Below are positions 9,956-19,638 of a DNA stretch of 64,000 bases, one piece after another. The DNA is taken from positions 183,230-247,229 of the forward strand of contig NZ_JAIFZM010000005.1 in assembly GCF_022095695.1 (NCBI RefSeq), in the 5' to 3' direction. The notes beneath the pieces are model-generated. The model searched no databases and was not told the DNA's origin. It was given only the letters and a program-made list of their open reading frames with translations. This DNA is from Oceanobacillus jordanicus. Lineage in GTDB: Bacteria > Bacillota > Bacilli > Bacillales > Amphibacillaceae. A program made the translations under genes and the position numbers. Positions within the stretch are counted from its first letter, which is position 1; the number at the start of each line of letters is the position of its first letter.

Positions 9956-10270
9956 TTACTTCAGTATTCCTAACTCATTTATTTTTTCTTTGGTTTTATC
10001 CGTTCCTAATTTATATACATTACGATAAACGGTAATAAGATGATCATCATAGCTATTTCTTTCTTCATCTGCTCCCCATTCATCAAAAGGCTTGGATAAA
10101 TACTCAACTGAGTTTTTTGCATTTTTGTTCTCTTCTAGAAAAAGTTCCCGTAATTCTTCAACCTCATCATGAGTTGCCACAATTTCATATTCAGTGGATC
10201 TATCCGGTATGGACATCTCATTAATTTCCTTTTCTGTTATTTTTACGAAATAATGTTGTTTACGGTCCAT
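9956..10270 (-). CDS. Small acidic protein of unknown function (104 aa)
   Basis: I do not recognise this family with confidence. The product is soluble and highly charged, with no membrane segment, signal peptide or cysteine. It begins MDRKQHYFVKITEKEINEM and contains an acidic middle (HDEVEELRELFLEENKN) and a basic end. AAAGGAGG lies seven bases before the ATG, and codon use resembles its neighbours, so it is likely a real gene. It follows topA after a terminator and precedes xerC, where trmFO would be expected by synteny. Its function cannot be inferred from position. Confidence 0.75.
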   Translation of the reverse strand: MDRKQHYFVKITEKEINEMSIPDRSTEYEIVATHDEVEELRELFLEENKNAKNSVEYLSKPFDEWGADEERNSYDDHLITVYRNVYKLGTDKTKEKINELGILK

Positions 10271-10365
10271 TGGATTACCTCCTTTTGTTTTCTATTACGA
10301 AGGTTCCCTATTTAATGAATTTAGAAACGCCTAAAGAAAAACTGGGCTTAAACTTCATGAACCAA

Positions 10366-10400
10366 ACAAAAAACTGCCCGTTATTAGATACGGACAGTTA
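10366..10400 (-). terminator. Terminator after topA
   Basis: Minus-strand stem AACTGTCCG / CGGGCAGTT (one mismatch) with a 10-base loop, followed by TTTTTTGT. It lies just past the topA stop. Confidence 0.88.
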
Positions 10401-10413
10401 AAGACCTTCTTGT

Positions 10414-12492
10414 CTAGGCTTGCGCTGATTCCTTATATTCACAATTTGTACATTGGATTTGTGTTTCCTTCTTACTTTTCTTTTCGACTAATAAGGCATC
10501 ACATTTTGGACATGGTCTTGAGATTGGTTTATCCCATGAAAGGAAGTCACATTCCGGAAATCGATCGCAACCATAAAAGACGCGTCTTTTTTTGGATTTT
10601 CTTTCCACAACGTTGCCTTCTTTACATTTCGGGCATTTCACACCGATTTCTTTAAGGATAGGCTTCGTGTTTCGACATTCTGGGAAATTAGAGCATGCTA
10701 GGAATTTTCCGTACCTTCCCATTTTATAAACCATCTCATGCCCACAGTTCTCACAGTCAATGCCAGCTGGCTCATCACGGATTTCAATTTTTTCCATTTC
10801 TTTTTCAGCAGTTTCTAGTCGCTTTTCGAAACCTTTATAAAATCCGTCAATAATGGTAATCCACTCGGTCTTACCTTCTTCAATTGCATCAAGGTCCCCT
10901 TCCATTTTAACTGTGAACTCCACATCAATAATTTCAGGGAAAAACTCTTCGACAAGCTCTAATACAATGGTCCCAAGCTCTGTTGGGATAAAACGTTTGT
11001 TATCAATTGTTACATAACCTCTTCGCTGGATCGTATCAAGGGTTGGTGCATAGGTTGAAGGTCTCCCTATTCCTAACTCCTCCATAGTACGAACAAGCCT
11101 TGCCTCCGTAAAACGTGGTGGCGGCTGAGTGAAATGCTGATTCGGCTCAATTTCTTCTGCCATAACATTCTGTCCTTCGTGAAGGTCCGGTAAAAATTTG
11201 TTTTCTTCTTTTTTATCATCATCGGTCCCTTCCACATACACCTTCATGAACCCTTTGAACTTCACTTTTGATCCAGTAGCCCTAAATTCCACTTTATTAT
11301 TTAGCATGTGAACGGTCATAGTATCCAAGACTGCGGGAGCCATTTGGCTAGCAAGAAATCGTTCCCAAATCAATTTATAAAGTCGAAGCTGATCTCTCGA
11401 TAAGATCGCTTTTAACGATTTTGGATTGCGTAAGGCTGAAGTTGGTCGGATTGCTTCGTGTGCATCCTGAGCTCCTTCTTTCTTTTTGGCAGGTTTACTT
11501 GTCCCCAAGTACGCTTCCCCGTAATTTTCTTCTATATATTCTTTTGCTTCCTTCTTCGCTGTATCAGAGATACGTGTTGAATCAGTACGCATATACGTGA
11601 TAAGTCCAGTGATACCACCTGATTTTTTTCCTAAATCTATACCTTCGTACAATTGCTGTGCTACCATCATGGTTTTCTTCGCTCGGAAATTCAGCTTTCT
11701 GGCAGCTTCCTGTTGTAAAGAAGAAGTAGTAAATGGTTGAGATGGATTTCTTTTCCGTTCTCTTTTATTTACTTTATCAATCTTAAATGCCTTTTCATCT
11801 AGCTTACCAAGAATTTGTTTGACATCATCTTCTGTCTTTAACTCTTGTTTCTTACCATCAACGCCATAAAAAGACCCATTAAACACTTCATCGTCCTTTT
11901 TAAAGCTTCCTTCAATTGACCAATATTCCTCTGGTTGGAAGTTTTCAATTTCTTTTTCTCGATCAATTATCATTTTAACAGCTACAGATTGAACACGGCC
12001 TGCACTAAGTCCTTTTTTCACTTTTTTCCAAAGTAATGGACTGATGTTATAACCGACCAGTCTATCTAGAATTCTCCGTGCTTGTTGCGCATCTACTAAA
12101 TCTGTATCAATACTTCTCGGATTTTTAAAGGATTCTTTAATCGCTTCTTTCGTAATCTCATTGAATACGACACGACACTTCGATGTCTCATCAACATTTA
12201 GAATGTGGGCAAGGTGCCAGGCAATTGCTTCCCCTTCTCTATCGGGGTCGGCCGCAAGATAGATTTTTTTAGCTTTCTTTGCTGCAGAGCGCAATTCTTT
12301 TAGTACATCGCCTTTTCCGCGTATCGTAATATACTTTGGTTTATATTCATCTTCTGTATCAACGCCCATCTGACTTTTTGGCAGATCACGTATATGTCCC
12401 ATTGATGCTTTTACTTTATATTTCTTCCCCAAATAACGTTCAATCGTCTTCGCTTTTGCCGGCGATTCTACGATTACTAGATAATCTGACAT
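10414..12492 (-). CDS. topA: DNA topoisomerase I (TopA)
   Basis: Type IA topoisomerase that relaxes negative supercoils. The Toprim domain starts at the N-terminus ([19 protein letters not shown], with [15 protein letters not shown] further on). The active-site Tyr lies in [11 protein letters not shown] near residue 300. The C-terminus carries zinc-ribbon cysteine clusters (CENCGHEM...CSNFPEC, CPKCKEG...CDRFPEC and CPKCDAL...CTNC). The ATG at 12492 is used because GGGAGG lies seven bases upstream; the longer frame starts with a GTG inside that ribosome-binding site. The product is then 692 residues, the usual size. Confidence 0.98.
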   Translation of the reverse strand: MSDYLVIVESPAKAKTIERYLGKKYKVKASMGHIRDLPKSQMGVDTEDEYKPKYITIRGKGDVLKELRSAAKKAKKIYLAADPDREGEAIAWHLAHILNVDETSKCRVVFNEITKEAIKESFKNPRSIDTDLVDAQQARRILDRLVGYNISPLLWKKVKKGLSAGRVQSVAVKMIIDREKEIENFQPEEYWSIEGSFKKDDEVFNGSFYGVDGKKQELKTEDDVKQILGKLDEKAFKIDKVNKRERKRNPSQPFTTSSLQQEAARKLNFRAKKTMMVAQQLYEGIDLGKKSGGITGLITYMRTDSTRISDTAKKEAKEYIEENYGEAYLGTSKPAKKKEGAQDAHEAIRPTSALRNPKSLKAILSRDQLRLYKLIWERFLASQMAPAVLDTMTVHMLNNKVEFRATGSKVKFKGFMKVYVEGTDDDKKEENKFLPDLHEGQNVMAEEIEPNQHFTQPPPRFTEARLVRTMEELGIGRPSTYAPTLDTIQRRGYVTIDNKRFIPTELGTIVLELVEEFFPEIIDVEFTVKMEGDLDAIEEGKTEWITIIDGFYKGFEKRLETAEKEMEKIEIRDEPAGIDCENCGHEMVYKMGRYGKFLACSNFPECRNTKPILKEIGVKCPKCKEGNVVERKSKKRRVFYGCDRFPECDFLSWDKPISRPCPKCDALLVEKKSKKETQIQCTNCEYKESAQA

Positions 12493-12546
12493 TATATTTC
12501 CTCCCACAATGAGGTTACAACTAATTTAAATTGGAAATCTTCACTA

Positions 12547-12575
12547 ATAGTAAATATATACGTTTCATTTGTCAA
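12547..12575 (-). promoter_or_regulatory. Sigma-A promoter for topA
   Basis: A consensus TTGACA (12570-12575 on the minus strand) is followed after 17 bases by TACTAT (12547-12552). It lies between dprA and topA, about 55 bases before the topA start. Confidence 0.75.
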
Positions 12576-12622
12576 ACATACAATTTAATGAATGGTATAA
12601 CATTACCTTCTTTTTCTTACCA

Positions 12623-13528
12623 TTATCCCTTCCATACGGAAGCTAAATGTGTCCCTTGATCGTTCCAGTCTTCTAGGATACATTGTGCATCTATTACAAG
12701 CTTTGCACCTTCCTGTATCATACGATGGCAACCTTTTGTTTGTGCCACTAATGGAGACCCTGGCAGGGCATATACTTCCCTTCCCTGATCTAATGCTTGA
12801 TCTACTGTAATTAATGTACCACTCTTCTCAGTAGCTTCTATCACTAGCGTTCCAAATGTCAAGCCACTTATAAGTCGGTTACGTTCAGGAAAATGGTGTC
12901 GACTGGCTACTACGTTGGGAGGGTACTCAGAAAGGACTATACCACTTTTACAAATTTCTGTAAATAAATCCTCATTTTCCTTTGGGTAGATATGTTCAAA
13001 ACCACTACCGAGTACAGCAACTGTTTTTCCGTTTTGAGCTAATGCTACCTTATGGGCATAGGTGTCTATTCCTTTCGCCATCCCACTTATAATAACCCAG
13101 CCTTCCTCCACTAGAGGCTTCACTATAAAGTTTGTTTTTTGTTTTGCTTCACTTGTTGGTCTTCTAGTTCCAATAACACTTATGCAAGGAGAGCAAGATA
13201 ACAATTCATTATTGCCGATTGTATATAAGACTAGTGGTGGGTCTTTTATTGTTTTTAACATGAAGGGGTAAGCTTGATCAAGAATGGTAATGATAGAGCA
13301 TTGTGTTTTATCCTGTTTAATTTGTTCAATGAGGACGGGGTTATGAAGGTCATGATAAAGAGGGACTGCTTTTTGTTCGGGGATGTGGTAAATTTGGGTT
13401 AATTCTTTAGGGGAAAGATAGTAAATTTCTTTTAGTTCCGTGTCTTTTTGGATAATATACTGCATTATACGTCTTGTAATGCCTTTGCATCTTGATAGAT
13501 GTATTAACCTGTTACTGCGCCGACTCAA
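12623..13528 (-). CDS. dprA: DNA-processing protein DprA/Smf
   Basis: Binds incoming single-stranded DNA and loads RecA during natural transformation; present in many non-competent species too. The Rossmann-like DprA domain is complete: SVIGTRRPTSEAK, WVIISGMAKGIDTYAH, AVLGSGFEHIYPKEN, HHFPERNRLISGL and a final EATEKSGTLITVDQALDQGR with REVYALPGSP. The open frame extends to 13594, but that part is the sucD terminator; the TTG at 13528, preceded by AAAGGATG, or the ATG at 13537 are realistic starts. The TTG gives about 301 residues, close to B. subtilis Smf. Confidence 0.92.
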   Translation of the reverse strand: MSRRSNRLIHLSRCKGITRRIMQYIIQKDTELKEIYYLSPKELTQIYHIPEQKAVPLYHDLHNPVLIEQIKQDKTQCSIITILDQAYPFMLKTIKDPPLVLYTIGNNELLSCSPCISVIGTRRPTSEAKQKTNFIVKPLVEEGWVIISGMAKGIDTYAHKVALAQNGKTVAVLGSGFEHIYPKENEDLFTEICKSGIVLSEYPPNVVASRHHFPERNRLISGLTFGTLVIEATEKSGTLITVDQALDQGREVYALPGSPLVAQTKGCHRMIQEGAKLVIDAQCILEDWNDQGTHLASVWKG

Positions 13529-13547
13529 TTTTAACATCCTTTCATGG

Positions 13548-13583
13548 AGAAAAAGCCCGGGAATTTCTTTATTCCAGGGCTTC
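13548..13583 (-). terminator. Terminator after sucD
   Basis: Minus-strand stem AAGCCCTGGAAT / ATTCCCGGGCTT with one mismatch and a six-base loop, followed by TTTTCT. It lies between the sucD stop and the dprA start. Confidence 0.85.
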
Positions 13584-13598
13584 TTCACTATCAAATTT

Positions 13599-14501
13599 TT
13601 AATGTGTTTTACACTTCTCTTTTAAACCATTTTCTTCCAATACACGAATCATGGTCTCGCCCATTACAGCAGGTGTTTCTGCAACTTGGATACCGCATTC
13701 ATTCATCACGCGGATCTTTTCGTCAGCAGTACCTTTTCCTCCAGAAATAATGGCACCAGCGTGTCCCATTCTTTTTCCTGGAGGGGCTGTAGCTCCACCA
13801 ATAAACCCTACTACAGGTTTTTTCATGTTGGCTTTCACCCACTCTGCTGCTTCTTCTTCAGCAGTACCACCAATTTCACCAATCATTATGACGGCTTCTG
13901 TTTCACTATCTTCATTAAATGCTTTTAGTGAATCGATAAAGTCCGTACCATTTACTGGGTCTCCACCAATTCCTACAGCAGTGGACTGACCATAGCCAGC
14001 TTCAGATAATTGATGCACGGCTTCATAGGTTAATGTTCCTGAACGGGAAACGACACCAATATGACCTTTTTTATGGATATAGCCAGGCATGATACCAATT
14101 TTACATTCTTCCGGAGTGATGACTCCAGGGCAGTTTGGTCCAACCAGGCGAGTCTTTTTCCCTTCCATATAACGTTTAACTTTTACCATATCCATTACAG
14201 GAATATGCTCTGTAATACATATAGCTAAATCTAGCTCAGCATCTACTGCTTCTAATATTGCATCTGCCGCAAATGGTGCCGGAACATAAATAACGGAAGC
14301 GTTTGCGCCAGTTTCTTCAACTGCTTCTTTAACTGTATTAAATACAGGCACGCCTTCTACTTCTGAACCGCCCTTTTTGGGTGTAACACCTGCAACGATA
14401 TTAGTACCATACTCTAGCATTTGCTTGGTATGGAATTTCGCTGTACCACCAGTAATTCCTTGTACAACTACTTTTGTATCTTTATTAACGAATACACTCA
14501 T
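13599..14501 (-). CDS. sucD: Succinyl-CoA synthetase, alpha subunit
   Basis: Catalyses, with SucC, the interconversion of succinyl-CoA and succinate with nucleoside triphosphate formation in the TCA cycle. The CoA-binding N-terminus ([16 protein letters not shown]), the [20 protein letters not shown] stretch and the phosphorylated His in [10 protein letters not shown] (near residue 246) are present. The length, 300 residues, equals that of B. subtilis SucD. It follows sucC by 35 bases and ends at a terminator, so sucCD is a two-gene operon. Confidence 0.98.
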   Translation of the reverse strand: MSVFVNKDTKVVVQGITGGTAKFHTKQMLEYGTNIVAGVTPKKGGSEVEGVPVFNTVKEAVEETGANASVIYVPAPFAADAILEAVDAELDLAICITEHIPVMDMVKVKRYMEGKKTRLVGPNCPGVITPEECKIGIMPGYIHKKGHIGVVSRSGTLTYEAVHQLSEAGYGQSTAVGIGGDPVNGTDFIDSLKAFNEDSETEAVIMIGEIGGTAEEEAAEWVKANMKKPVVGFIGGATAPPGKRMGHAGAIISGGKGTADEKIRVMNECGIQVAETPAVMGETMIRVLEENGLKEKCKTH

Positions 14502-14536
14502 ACTTGTCCGTCCTTTCCATGCAAACTATTACGTTT

Positions 14537-15697
14537 TTATTTTACTAGAGAAACAATTTTCTCAGCGCCGTCTGCCATAGATCCAGCAGATGTAATATTT
14601 AAGCCTGATTCTTCGAGAATTTTCTTTCCTAATTCAACGTTTGTTCCTTCCAGACGAACAACAAGCGGAATTTCCAAACCAACTTGCTTAGTTGCTTCCA
14701 CAACACCTTCTGCAATTACATCACATTTCATGATTCCACCGAAGATGTTAACAAAAATTCCCTTTACATTGGCATCAGATAAAATAATCTTAAATGCTTC
14801 TGTTACTTTCTCTGCTGTAGCGCCGCCCCCAACGTCAAGGAAGTTTGCGGGGTCTCCGCCATAATGTTTAATAATATCCATTGTAGACATAGCAAGTCCT
14901 GCACCGTTAACCATACAGCCAATATTTCCATTCAGCGAGATATAGCTAAGATCGTATTTGCTTGCCTCAATCTCTTTTTCATCTTCTTCATCTAGATCAC
15001 GCAATTCCTGAATATCTTTTTGGCGGAATAAAGCGTTATCATCAAAGTTCAATTTAGCATCGAGGGCAAGGACTTCTCCGTCGCCTGTTGTTACCAATGG
15101 ATTAATTTCCGCGATGGAACAATCCTTTGCAACAAATGCTTCATAAAGCGCCATCATAAATTTCACAGCCTTGCCCATTAATTCATCTGGAATATTAATG
15201 TTGAATGCAAGTCTACGAGCCTGATAGCCTGATAGTCCTACCACAGGGTCAATTACTTCTTTAAAAATCTTTTCTGGCGTAGCCTCTGCTACCTCTTCAA
15301 TCTCTGTTCCACCTTCTTCAGATGCCATCATGACAACACGAGAAGTGGCACGGTCAAGAACCACACCAACATAATATTCTTTTTTAATATCGCAGCCCTC
15401 TTCAATAAGCAAGCGTTTTACTTCTTTACCTTCTGGGCCAGTTTGATGTGTTACTAATGTCTTTCCAAGTATCTCATCAGCGTATGTACGCACTTCATCC
15501 AAGCCTTTGGCAACTTTAACGCCGCCCGCTTTACCGCGGCCGCCGGCATGGATCTGAGCTTTTACTACTGTTACATCAGTACCTAGTTTTTCAGCCGCTT
15601 GTACAGCTTCATCAACTGTATAGGCAACATAACCATTAGGAACGTTTACACCATACTGACGCAAGACATCTTTGCCTTGATATTCATGAATGTTCAT
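14537..15697 (-). CDS. sucC: Succinyl-CoA synthetase, beta subunit
   Basis: ATP-grasp subunit that binds nucleotide and succinate. The N-terminus [20 protein letters not shown], the glycine-rich [16 protein letters not shown] at about residues 46-61, EINPLV and the C-terminal [17 protein letters not shown] are family hallmarks. It has 386 residues. GGGAGG lies seven bases before the ATG and a sigma-A-type promoter is 35-60 bases upstream, so transcription of sucCD probably starts here and not at ylqG-ylqH. Confidence 0.98.
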   Translation of the reverse strand: MNIHEYQGKDVLRQYGVNVPNGYVAYTVDEAVQAAEKLGTDVTVVKAQIHAGGRGKAGGVKVAKGLDEVRTYADEILGKTLVTHQTGPEGKEVKRLLIEEGCDIKKEYYVGVVLDRATSRVVMMASEEGGTEIEEVAEATPEKIFKEVIDPVVGLSGYQARRLAFNINIPDELMGKAVKFMMALYEAFVAKDCSIAEINPLVTTGDGEVLALDAKLNFDDNALFRQKDIQELRDLDEEDEKEIEASKYDLSYISLNGNIGCMVNGAGLAMSTMDIIKHYGGDPANFLDVGGGATAEKVTEAFKIILSDANVKGIFVNIFGGIMKCDVIAEGVVEATKQVGLEIPLVVRLEGTNVELGKKILEESGLNITSAGSMADGAEKIVSLVK

Positions 15698-15731
15698 CCT
15701 TTATCCTCCCATCAAAATTCACTGCATTTCC

Positions 15732-15760
15732 ATTGTATTAAAAAAAACGAACTTTCACAA
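15732..15760 (-). promoter_or_regulatory. Sigma-A promoter for sucCD
   Basis: Minus-strand TTGTGA (15755-15760) and TACAAT (15732-15737) with exactly 17 bases between, in the gap upstream of sucC. Confidence 0.65.
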
Positions 15761-15800
15761 GAATAATAGAATACTTGCAATTACAATCTTTGAAATGAAA

Positions 15801-16073
15801 TTACGATTTATCCAATTTGCGGTCCACTCTATAGACGAAAGCAAACACTTCTGCTACCGCTTGGTATAATTCTTCTGGAATGGTTTCATTAATATTTAAC
15901 TCTGCCAATATCTCTACCATGGAACTGTCTTCCATAATAGGTACATTGTGCTCTTTGGCCTTTTGTATGATCGCCTCAGCTCTCATTCCTTTGCCAGTAG
16001 CTGAAACGATTGGGGCAGTTCCTTTCTGCAAATCATAGGATAATGCGGCAGCTTTTTTTCTGTTTTCTGTCAT
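15801..16073 (-). CDS. FlhB C-terminal-domain homologue (YlqH-like)
   Basis: A 90-residue free-standing version of the cytoplasmic domain of FlhB/YscU export switch proteins. KGTAPIVSATGKG, AEAIIQKAKEHNVPIMED and the end EELYQAVAEVFAFVYRVDR match the region following the autocleavage loop in FlhB. There is no membrane segment, and the Asn-Pro-Thr-His cleavage motif of FlhB is absent. It overlaps the upstream gene as ATGA. In B. subtilis the homologue is ylqH; its role is not established. FlhB proper is encoded elsewhere in such genomes. Confidence 0.85.
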   Translation of the reverse strand: MTENRKKAAALSYDLQKGTAPIVSATGKGMRAEAIIQKAKEHNVPIMEDSSMVEILAELNINETIPEELYQAVAEVFAFVYRVDRKLDKS

Positions 16074-17812
16074 ATTCGAAAATCAACTCCTTGGTACGAG
16101 CTAGGATGTGATTGTTGTCGTTTTGACCCAGTTAATTCTTCTTCTCGAACAGGCTTAAACATCACACTTGATAAATGATAATCTAGTTCGTTCAGCCCAT
16201 TTTTTAAAACAGCCTGATAGTCTTTGGCTAAAGGCCTCAACTCTTCTTCACTTTGATTGTATATTGTAACGGATACATTTCTATTTTGTACCGTCATATC
16301 AATAATCGTTTGATTTAAGTTAGCTAAATCCAAATAAAACAAAACCCGACAATGACTAGAATCTATTTCCCCATCTTCGGTTTTTCTTCCTTCAAACTCT
16401 AGCTGAAGATCTTTAGCTAATCCTAACTTTTCGCCCGGGAGTTGCAAACTAGCATACAAAAAATTACCCGTATCTTGGACAGATTGTAACTGAAGACCGT
16501 TAATAAAATGAAGGAGTTGTTTGCTTTGTTCGGTTGTATTGTTATTGTGGTCGCCCTGTTGCATGAGCTGTAGGAGCACACCTTTTAAAGAGGTTTGTTC
16601 CTGCATTACCTTATTTGCCAGATCATGCTCATACGAATATCCCGTGAACGAAAGCGTGTGTTTAAGATGCTGCAAGAATTGATCCTTTGGGGATGCCGCC
16701 ATCAGTAGGTTTACGTCTCGTAGCTGCTTCATCGTGACTTCTATGTTTTCCGTAGTAGTGGAAGCCGCATTTTGCAAAAATTCATATACCTGTGATAGAG
16801 CATGCCGATTGTTTTGCAGCATAGAAGATGCTGGGAAGGTAGTATTCTTTGGCAGATATGGTAGTACCGACTGGGTAAACTGCTCCTTTAACCGGGAAAA
16901 AAGTTGGGTATCTAAGTTTCCTTCATTAGCAATGGACTGAGGTAAATTATGGAAACTATTTAAAAGAAGCTTTGCATTCTGCTGCAAAGTAGCTCTATTA
17001 TCTATTACAGTTTGCAGATTCCGCAACTGTGCTTCTGAGAGTTGGAAAGGTATATCTTTTTGTCTTCCACTTTGTTCAGTTGTAGTATTCGCTCTCCATG
17101 TATCAAATGGTTGGGCAGGTTCAATCGTACCTGAAAGTTTCAGTAGGTGAAATAGATTCTGATTGTTTATTCTCTCCCCCATTAACTTGCTTTCTGTTGA
17201 AATGGCTGCATGATTGCTGACTAACTTTTGTAGATTTTGGCTTATGTTTGGTTGGACATTAGCCTGATCCAATTCTGGCATAGCGCTTGCTAAACGACCT
17301 GAAAAGCTAGAATTGGATACAGACTGAAGAGCTTCCAGCACATTTTTTGTAATGGGCAAACGATTAGAAATCATTTCTACAAGCATCTTTCCTGTCAGTT
17401 GTTTATCCTTGGAACCTTCAAGAAGGTGGAAAGATTGTGTGAGCTGAGGTTTTTCAAATGGAATCTTCTTTGCGATAAGCTGTTGCAGAAAAACAATATT
17501 CCGCTTGGATGCCTTTAATCCAAGCTGTTGGAGCAGGTTAAGACTATTAAGATGGTCTTGCTGTTGTAATTGCTCCCCTATCACTTTTAGTTGGATGACA
17601 GGATCTGTTGATTGCACCATAAAATGATACTTCCCACCAGCAGAGAGGGAAGCCTCTAATTGAGCAACCATTTTTTGCGATCCCAGCTGTATTTCAGCCT
17701 TATTTTCTGGATAGATCTTTAAAATACTACCCTTAATAACTTGTCCGGGTTTAATTGTATTAGGCGTTGGTTGAAGCACACGCAAACTTTGACCTGTTTT
17801 TTGAATGCCCAA
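16070..17812 (-). CDS. FliK-like large protein of unknown role (YlqG-like)
   Basis: A 580-residue Gln/Asn/Leu-rich soluble protein, translated from a TTG with AGGAGG eight bases upstream. The bulk is low in recognisable motifs. The last 150 residues (FLYASLQLPGEKLG, then LQLEFEGRK, CRVLFYLDLANLNQTIIDM and VSVTIYNQSEE) resemble the C-terminal domain of hook-length control protein FliK. The next gene is a FlhB-tail homologue, so the pair copies the FliK-FlhB partnership. That reading is inference; the known equivalent is the B. subtilis ylqG-ylqH pair. Confidence 0.75.
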   Translation of the reverse strand: MGIQKTGQSLRVLQPTPNTIKPGQVIKGSILKIYPENKAEIQLGSQKMVAQLEASLSAGGKYHFMVQSTDPVIQLKVIGEQLQQQDHLNSLNLLQQLGLKASKRNIVFLQQLIAKKIPFEKPQLTQSFHLLEGSKDKQLTGKMLVEMISNRLPITKNVLEALQSVSNSSFSGRLASAMPELDQANVQPNISQNLQKLVSNHAAISTESKLMGERINNQNLFHLLKLSGTIEPAQPFDTWRANTTTEQSGRQKDIPFQLSEAQLRNLQTVIDNRATLQQNAKLLLNSFHNLPQSIANEGNLDTQLFSRLKEQFTQSVLPYLPKNTTFPASSMLQNNRHALSQVYEFLQNAASTTTENIEVTMKQLRDVNLLMAASPKDQFLQHLKHTLSFTGYSYEHDLANKVMQEQTSLKGVLLQLMQQGDHNNNTTEQSKQLLHFINGLQLQSVQDTGNFLYASLQLPGEKLGLAKDLQLEFEGRKTEDGEIDSSHCRVLFYLDLANLNQTIIDMTVQNRNVSVTIYNQSEEELRPLAKDYQAVLKNGLNELDYHLSSVMFKPVREEELTGSKRQQSHPSSYQGVDFRI

Positions 17813-17824
17813 TGGATTGTCCTC

Positions 17825-18598
17825 CTATTTCACTTCTACATTACCGACCGGTGCAAAAGATTTACGATGATATGGCGTTGCCCCTTGATTGCTTAATGTC
17901 TCCATATGGTGTTTCGTTCCATAGCCCATGTTGGAAGCAAAATCATATGCAGGATAGCTCATATGTATCTCTTTCATAAAACGGTCCCTTGTTACCTTCG
18001 CTAGAATGCTGGCAGCTGCAATAGATATACTTTTCGAATCTCCTTTTATGATGGATTCAGATGGGCAACTTAGCCCTTTCAATGGCACAGCATCTACTAA
18101 CACAAAATCGGCAATTGGATCCAATTGATTAATTGCCTCTTGCATAGCAAGCTTGGTTGCTTCATAAATATTCACCCTATCGATTACGTCATTATGGATA
18201 ATCCCAACCCCATAGCTAATAGCATTATCTCTAATCACTTCATAATAAGCTTCTCTTGTAGACTCACTTAACTGCTTCGAATCATTCAAACCTAGTAGCT
18301 TAAAGTCTTGCGGCAAAACTACGGCAGCGGCAACAACTGGTCCTGCCAATGGGCCTCTTCCCACTTCATCTACTCCAGCTATATTTACATAACCATTATT
18401 CCGGAGTTTAAGTTCGAATTCTGACATGGCTAAAAATTGTTGTTCTAATGCATTCATTCTATCCTGCTTAACGTCATATCGTTTAAGCAATGTTTGAACG
18501 CCTTTGCGCTCATCCTGCCGCATTTCGGCTATCTTTTGCTCCGTTAGTTTATCTTCTTCAAATAACTGTTTTAGCAAAGCTATTGAATCTTTTTGCAT
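17825..18598 (-). CDS. rnhB: Ribonuclease HII
   Basis: Removes ribonucleotides and RNA primers from DNA-RNA hybrids. The catalytic N-terminal motif AGVDEVGRGPLAGPVV (Asp-Glu near residues 76-77) is present, with DAVPLKG and KGDSKSISIAAASILAKVTRD downstream. At 257 residues it includes the extra N-terminal substrate-binding segment typical of Bacillus RnhB. It begins about 185 bases after the rbgA stop, with the rbgA terminator in between, and ends 12 bases before ylqG. Confidence 0.97.
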   Translation of the reverse strand: MQKDSIALLKQLFEEDKLTEQKIAEMRQDERKGVQTLLKRYDVKQDRMNALEQQFLAMSEFELKLRNNGYVNIAGVDEVGRGPLAGPVVAAAVVLPQDFKLLGLNDSKQLSESTREAYYEVIRDNAISYGVGIIHNDVIDRVNIYEATKLAMQEAINQLDPIADFVLVDAVPLKGLSCPSESIIKGDSKSISIAAASILAKVTRDRFMKEIHMSYPAYDFASNMGYGTKHHMETLSNQGATPYHRKSFAPVGNVEVK

Positions 18599-18751
18599 AC
18601 GTCTACCTGCTTTCTTCCTTATATCGGTTAATAACTAGTAAAATTGAAACAAAATGCCGTATTTCTCCACCCAAAAGCTGAGCTAATCATTTTATAAATT
18701 TTAAAAATACCATGTTAAGCTCTAACAAGATAGGTTGTTGAAGGACAAATG

Positions 18752-18783
18752 AAAAAGACATGCATCCAGTAGATGTATGTCTC
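18752..18783 (-). terminator. Terminator after rbgA
   Basis: Minus-strand stem AGACATACATC / GATGCATGTCT with one mismatch and a short loop, followed by TTTTTC. The rest of the gap to rnhB (18599-18751) shows no gene. Confidence 0.8.
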
Positions 18784-19631
18784 TATTCTTTAGGGTTCTC
18801 TAGTGTAATATTACCAAGTCTTCCTGTACGTAAGTCACGTATCACTAGATCTGACACTTTTTCAAAGTTAACGCTCCCGCCACTTTCCAAGGCTCCACGT
18901 TGTTTTCCTATCGCTTCAAAGATCTCCCACATATCCGTCATATCACGGTCTATCGGATAGCGTTCCTCTAATCTTTCAGGATAATGTTTTTGTAGATAAG
19001 AAATAACAAAAGCGACGATATCCTGCATGGAAAGAAGTTGGTCTTTGATTGTACCTATTGCGGCTAATCTATATCCAACAAGCTCATCTTCGAATTTTGG
19101 CCATAAAATACCAGGTGTATCAAGTAACTCAAAATCTTTTTTTACTTTAATCCATAATTGTTGCTTCGTAACACCCGGTCTGTCACCTGTCTTAGCAATT
19201 TTCTTGTTAGCAAGTCTATTAATTAAGGTAGATTTACCAACGTTTGGTATCCCCACAATCATGGCTCTTGATGGACGCGGTTGGATTCCTTTTTTAATAA
19301 GTTTATCCAGCTTTTCTTGTCCAAGATCTTTCGCAAGTTGAATCACTTTTTTTATGTCTGATTTATCATTTACATTAATTGCTATAGCGGGGATGGACCT
19401 TTCCTTAAAATATGAGATCCATTCCTCAGTTTGACGATTGTCTGCCAAATCCTTCTTCATAAGAACGACCATTTTTGACTTCTGTTGTAAAACTTGCTGA
19501 AGCATAGGATTTTGCGAGGATAGAGGCGCACGTGCATCCACTAATTCCATGACAAAGTCAACGAGCTTTAATTTTTCTTCTACTTCCCGGCGTGCTTTCG
19601 CCATATGTCCGGGAAACCATTGTATTGTCAT
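18783..19631 (-). CDS. rbgA: Ribosome biogenesis GTPase RbgA (YlqF)
   Basis: Essential circularly permuted GTPase for late assembly of the 50S subunit. Motifs occur in permuted order: the G4-like VVLMKKDLAD near residue 60, then G1 GIPNVGKSTLINRL near 125, then G3 DTPGILWP. The N-terminus MTIQWFPGHMAKARREVEEKLKLVD is characteristic of the family. It has 282 residues. It lies seven bases after the signal peptidase gene and ends at a terminator. Confidence 0.97.
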   Translation of the reverse strand: MTIQWFPGHMAKARREVEEKLKLVDFVMELVDARAPLSSQNPMLQQVLQQKSKMVVLMKKDLADNRQTEEWISYFKERSIPAIAINVNDKSDIKKVIQLAKDLGQEKLDKLIKKGIQPRPSRAMIVGIPNVGKSTLINRLANKKIAKTGDRPGVTKQQLWIKVKKDFELLDTPGILWPKFEDELVGYRLAAIGTIKDQLLSMQDIVAFVISYLQKHYPERLEERYPIDRDMTDMWEIFEAIGKQRGALESGGSVNFEKVSDLVIRDLRTGRLGNITLENPKE

Positions 19632-19638
19632 AATTATC

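Noticed and set aside
10414..12507. TopA starting at the GTG at 12507
   Set aside because: That GTG is part of the ribosome-binding site (GTGGGAGGA) for the ATG at 12492, which also matches the family N-terminus.
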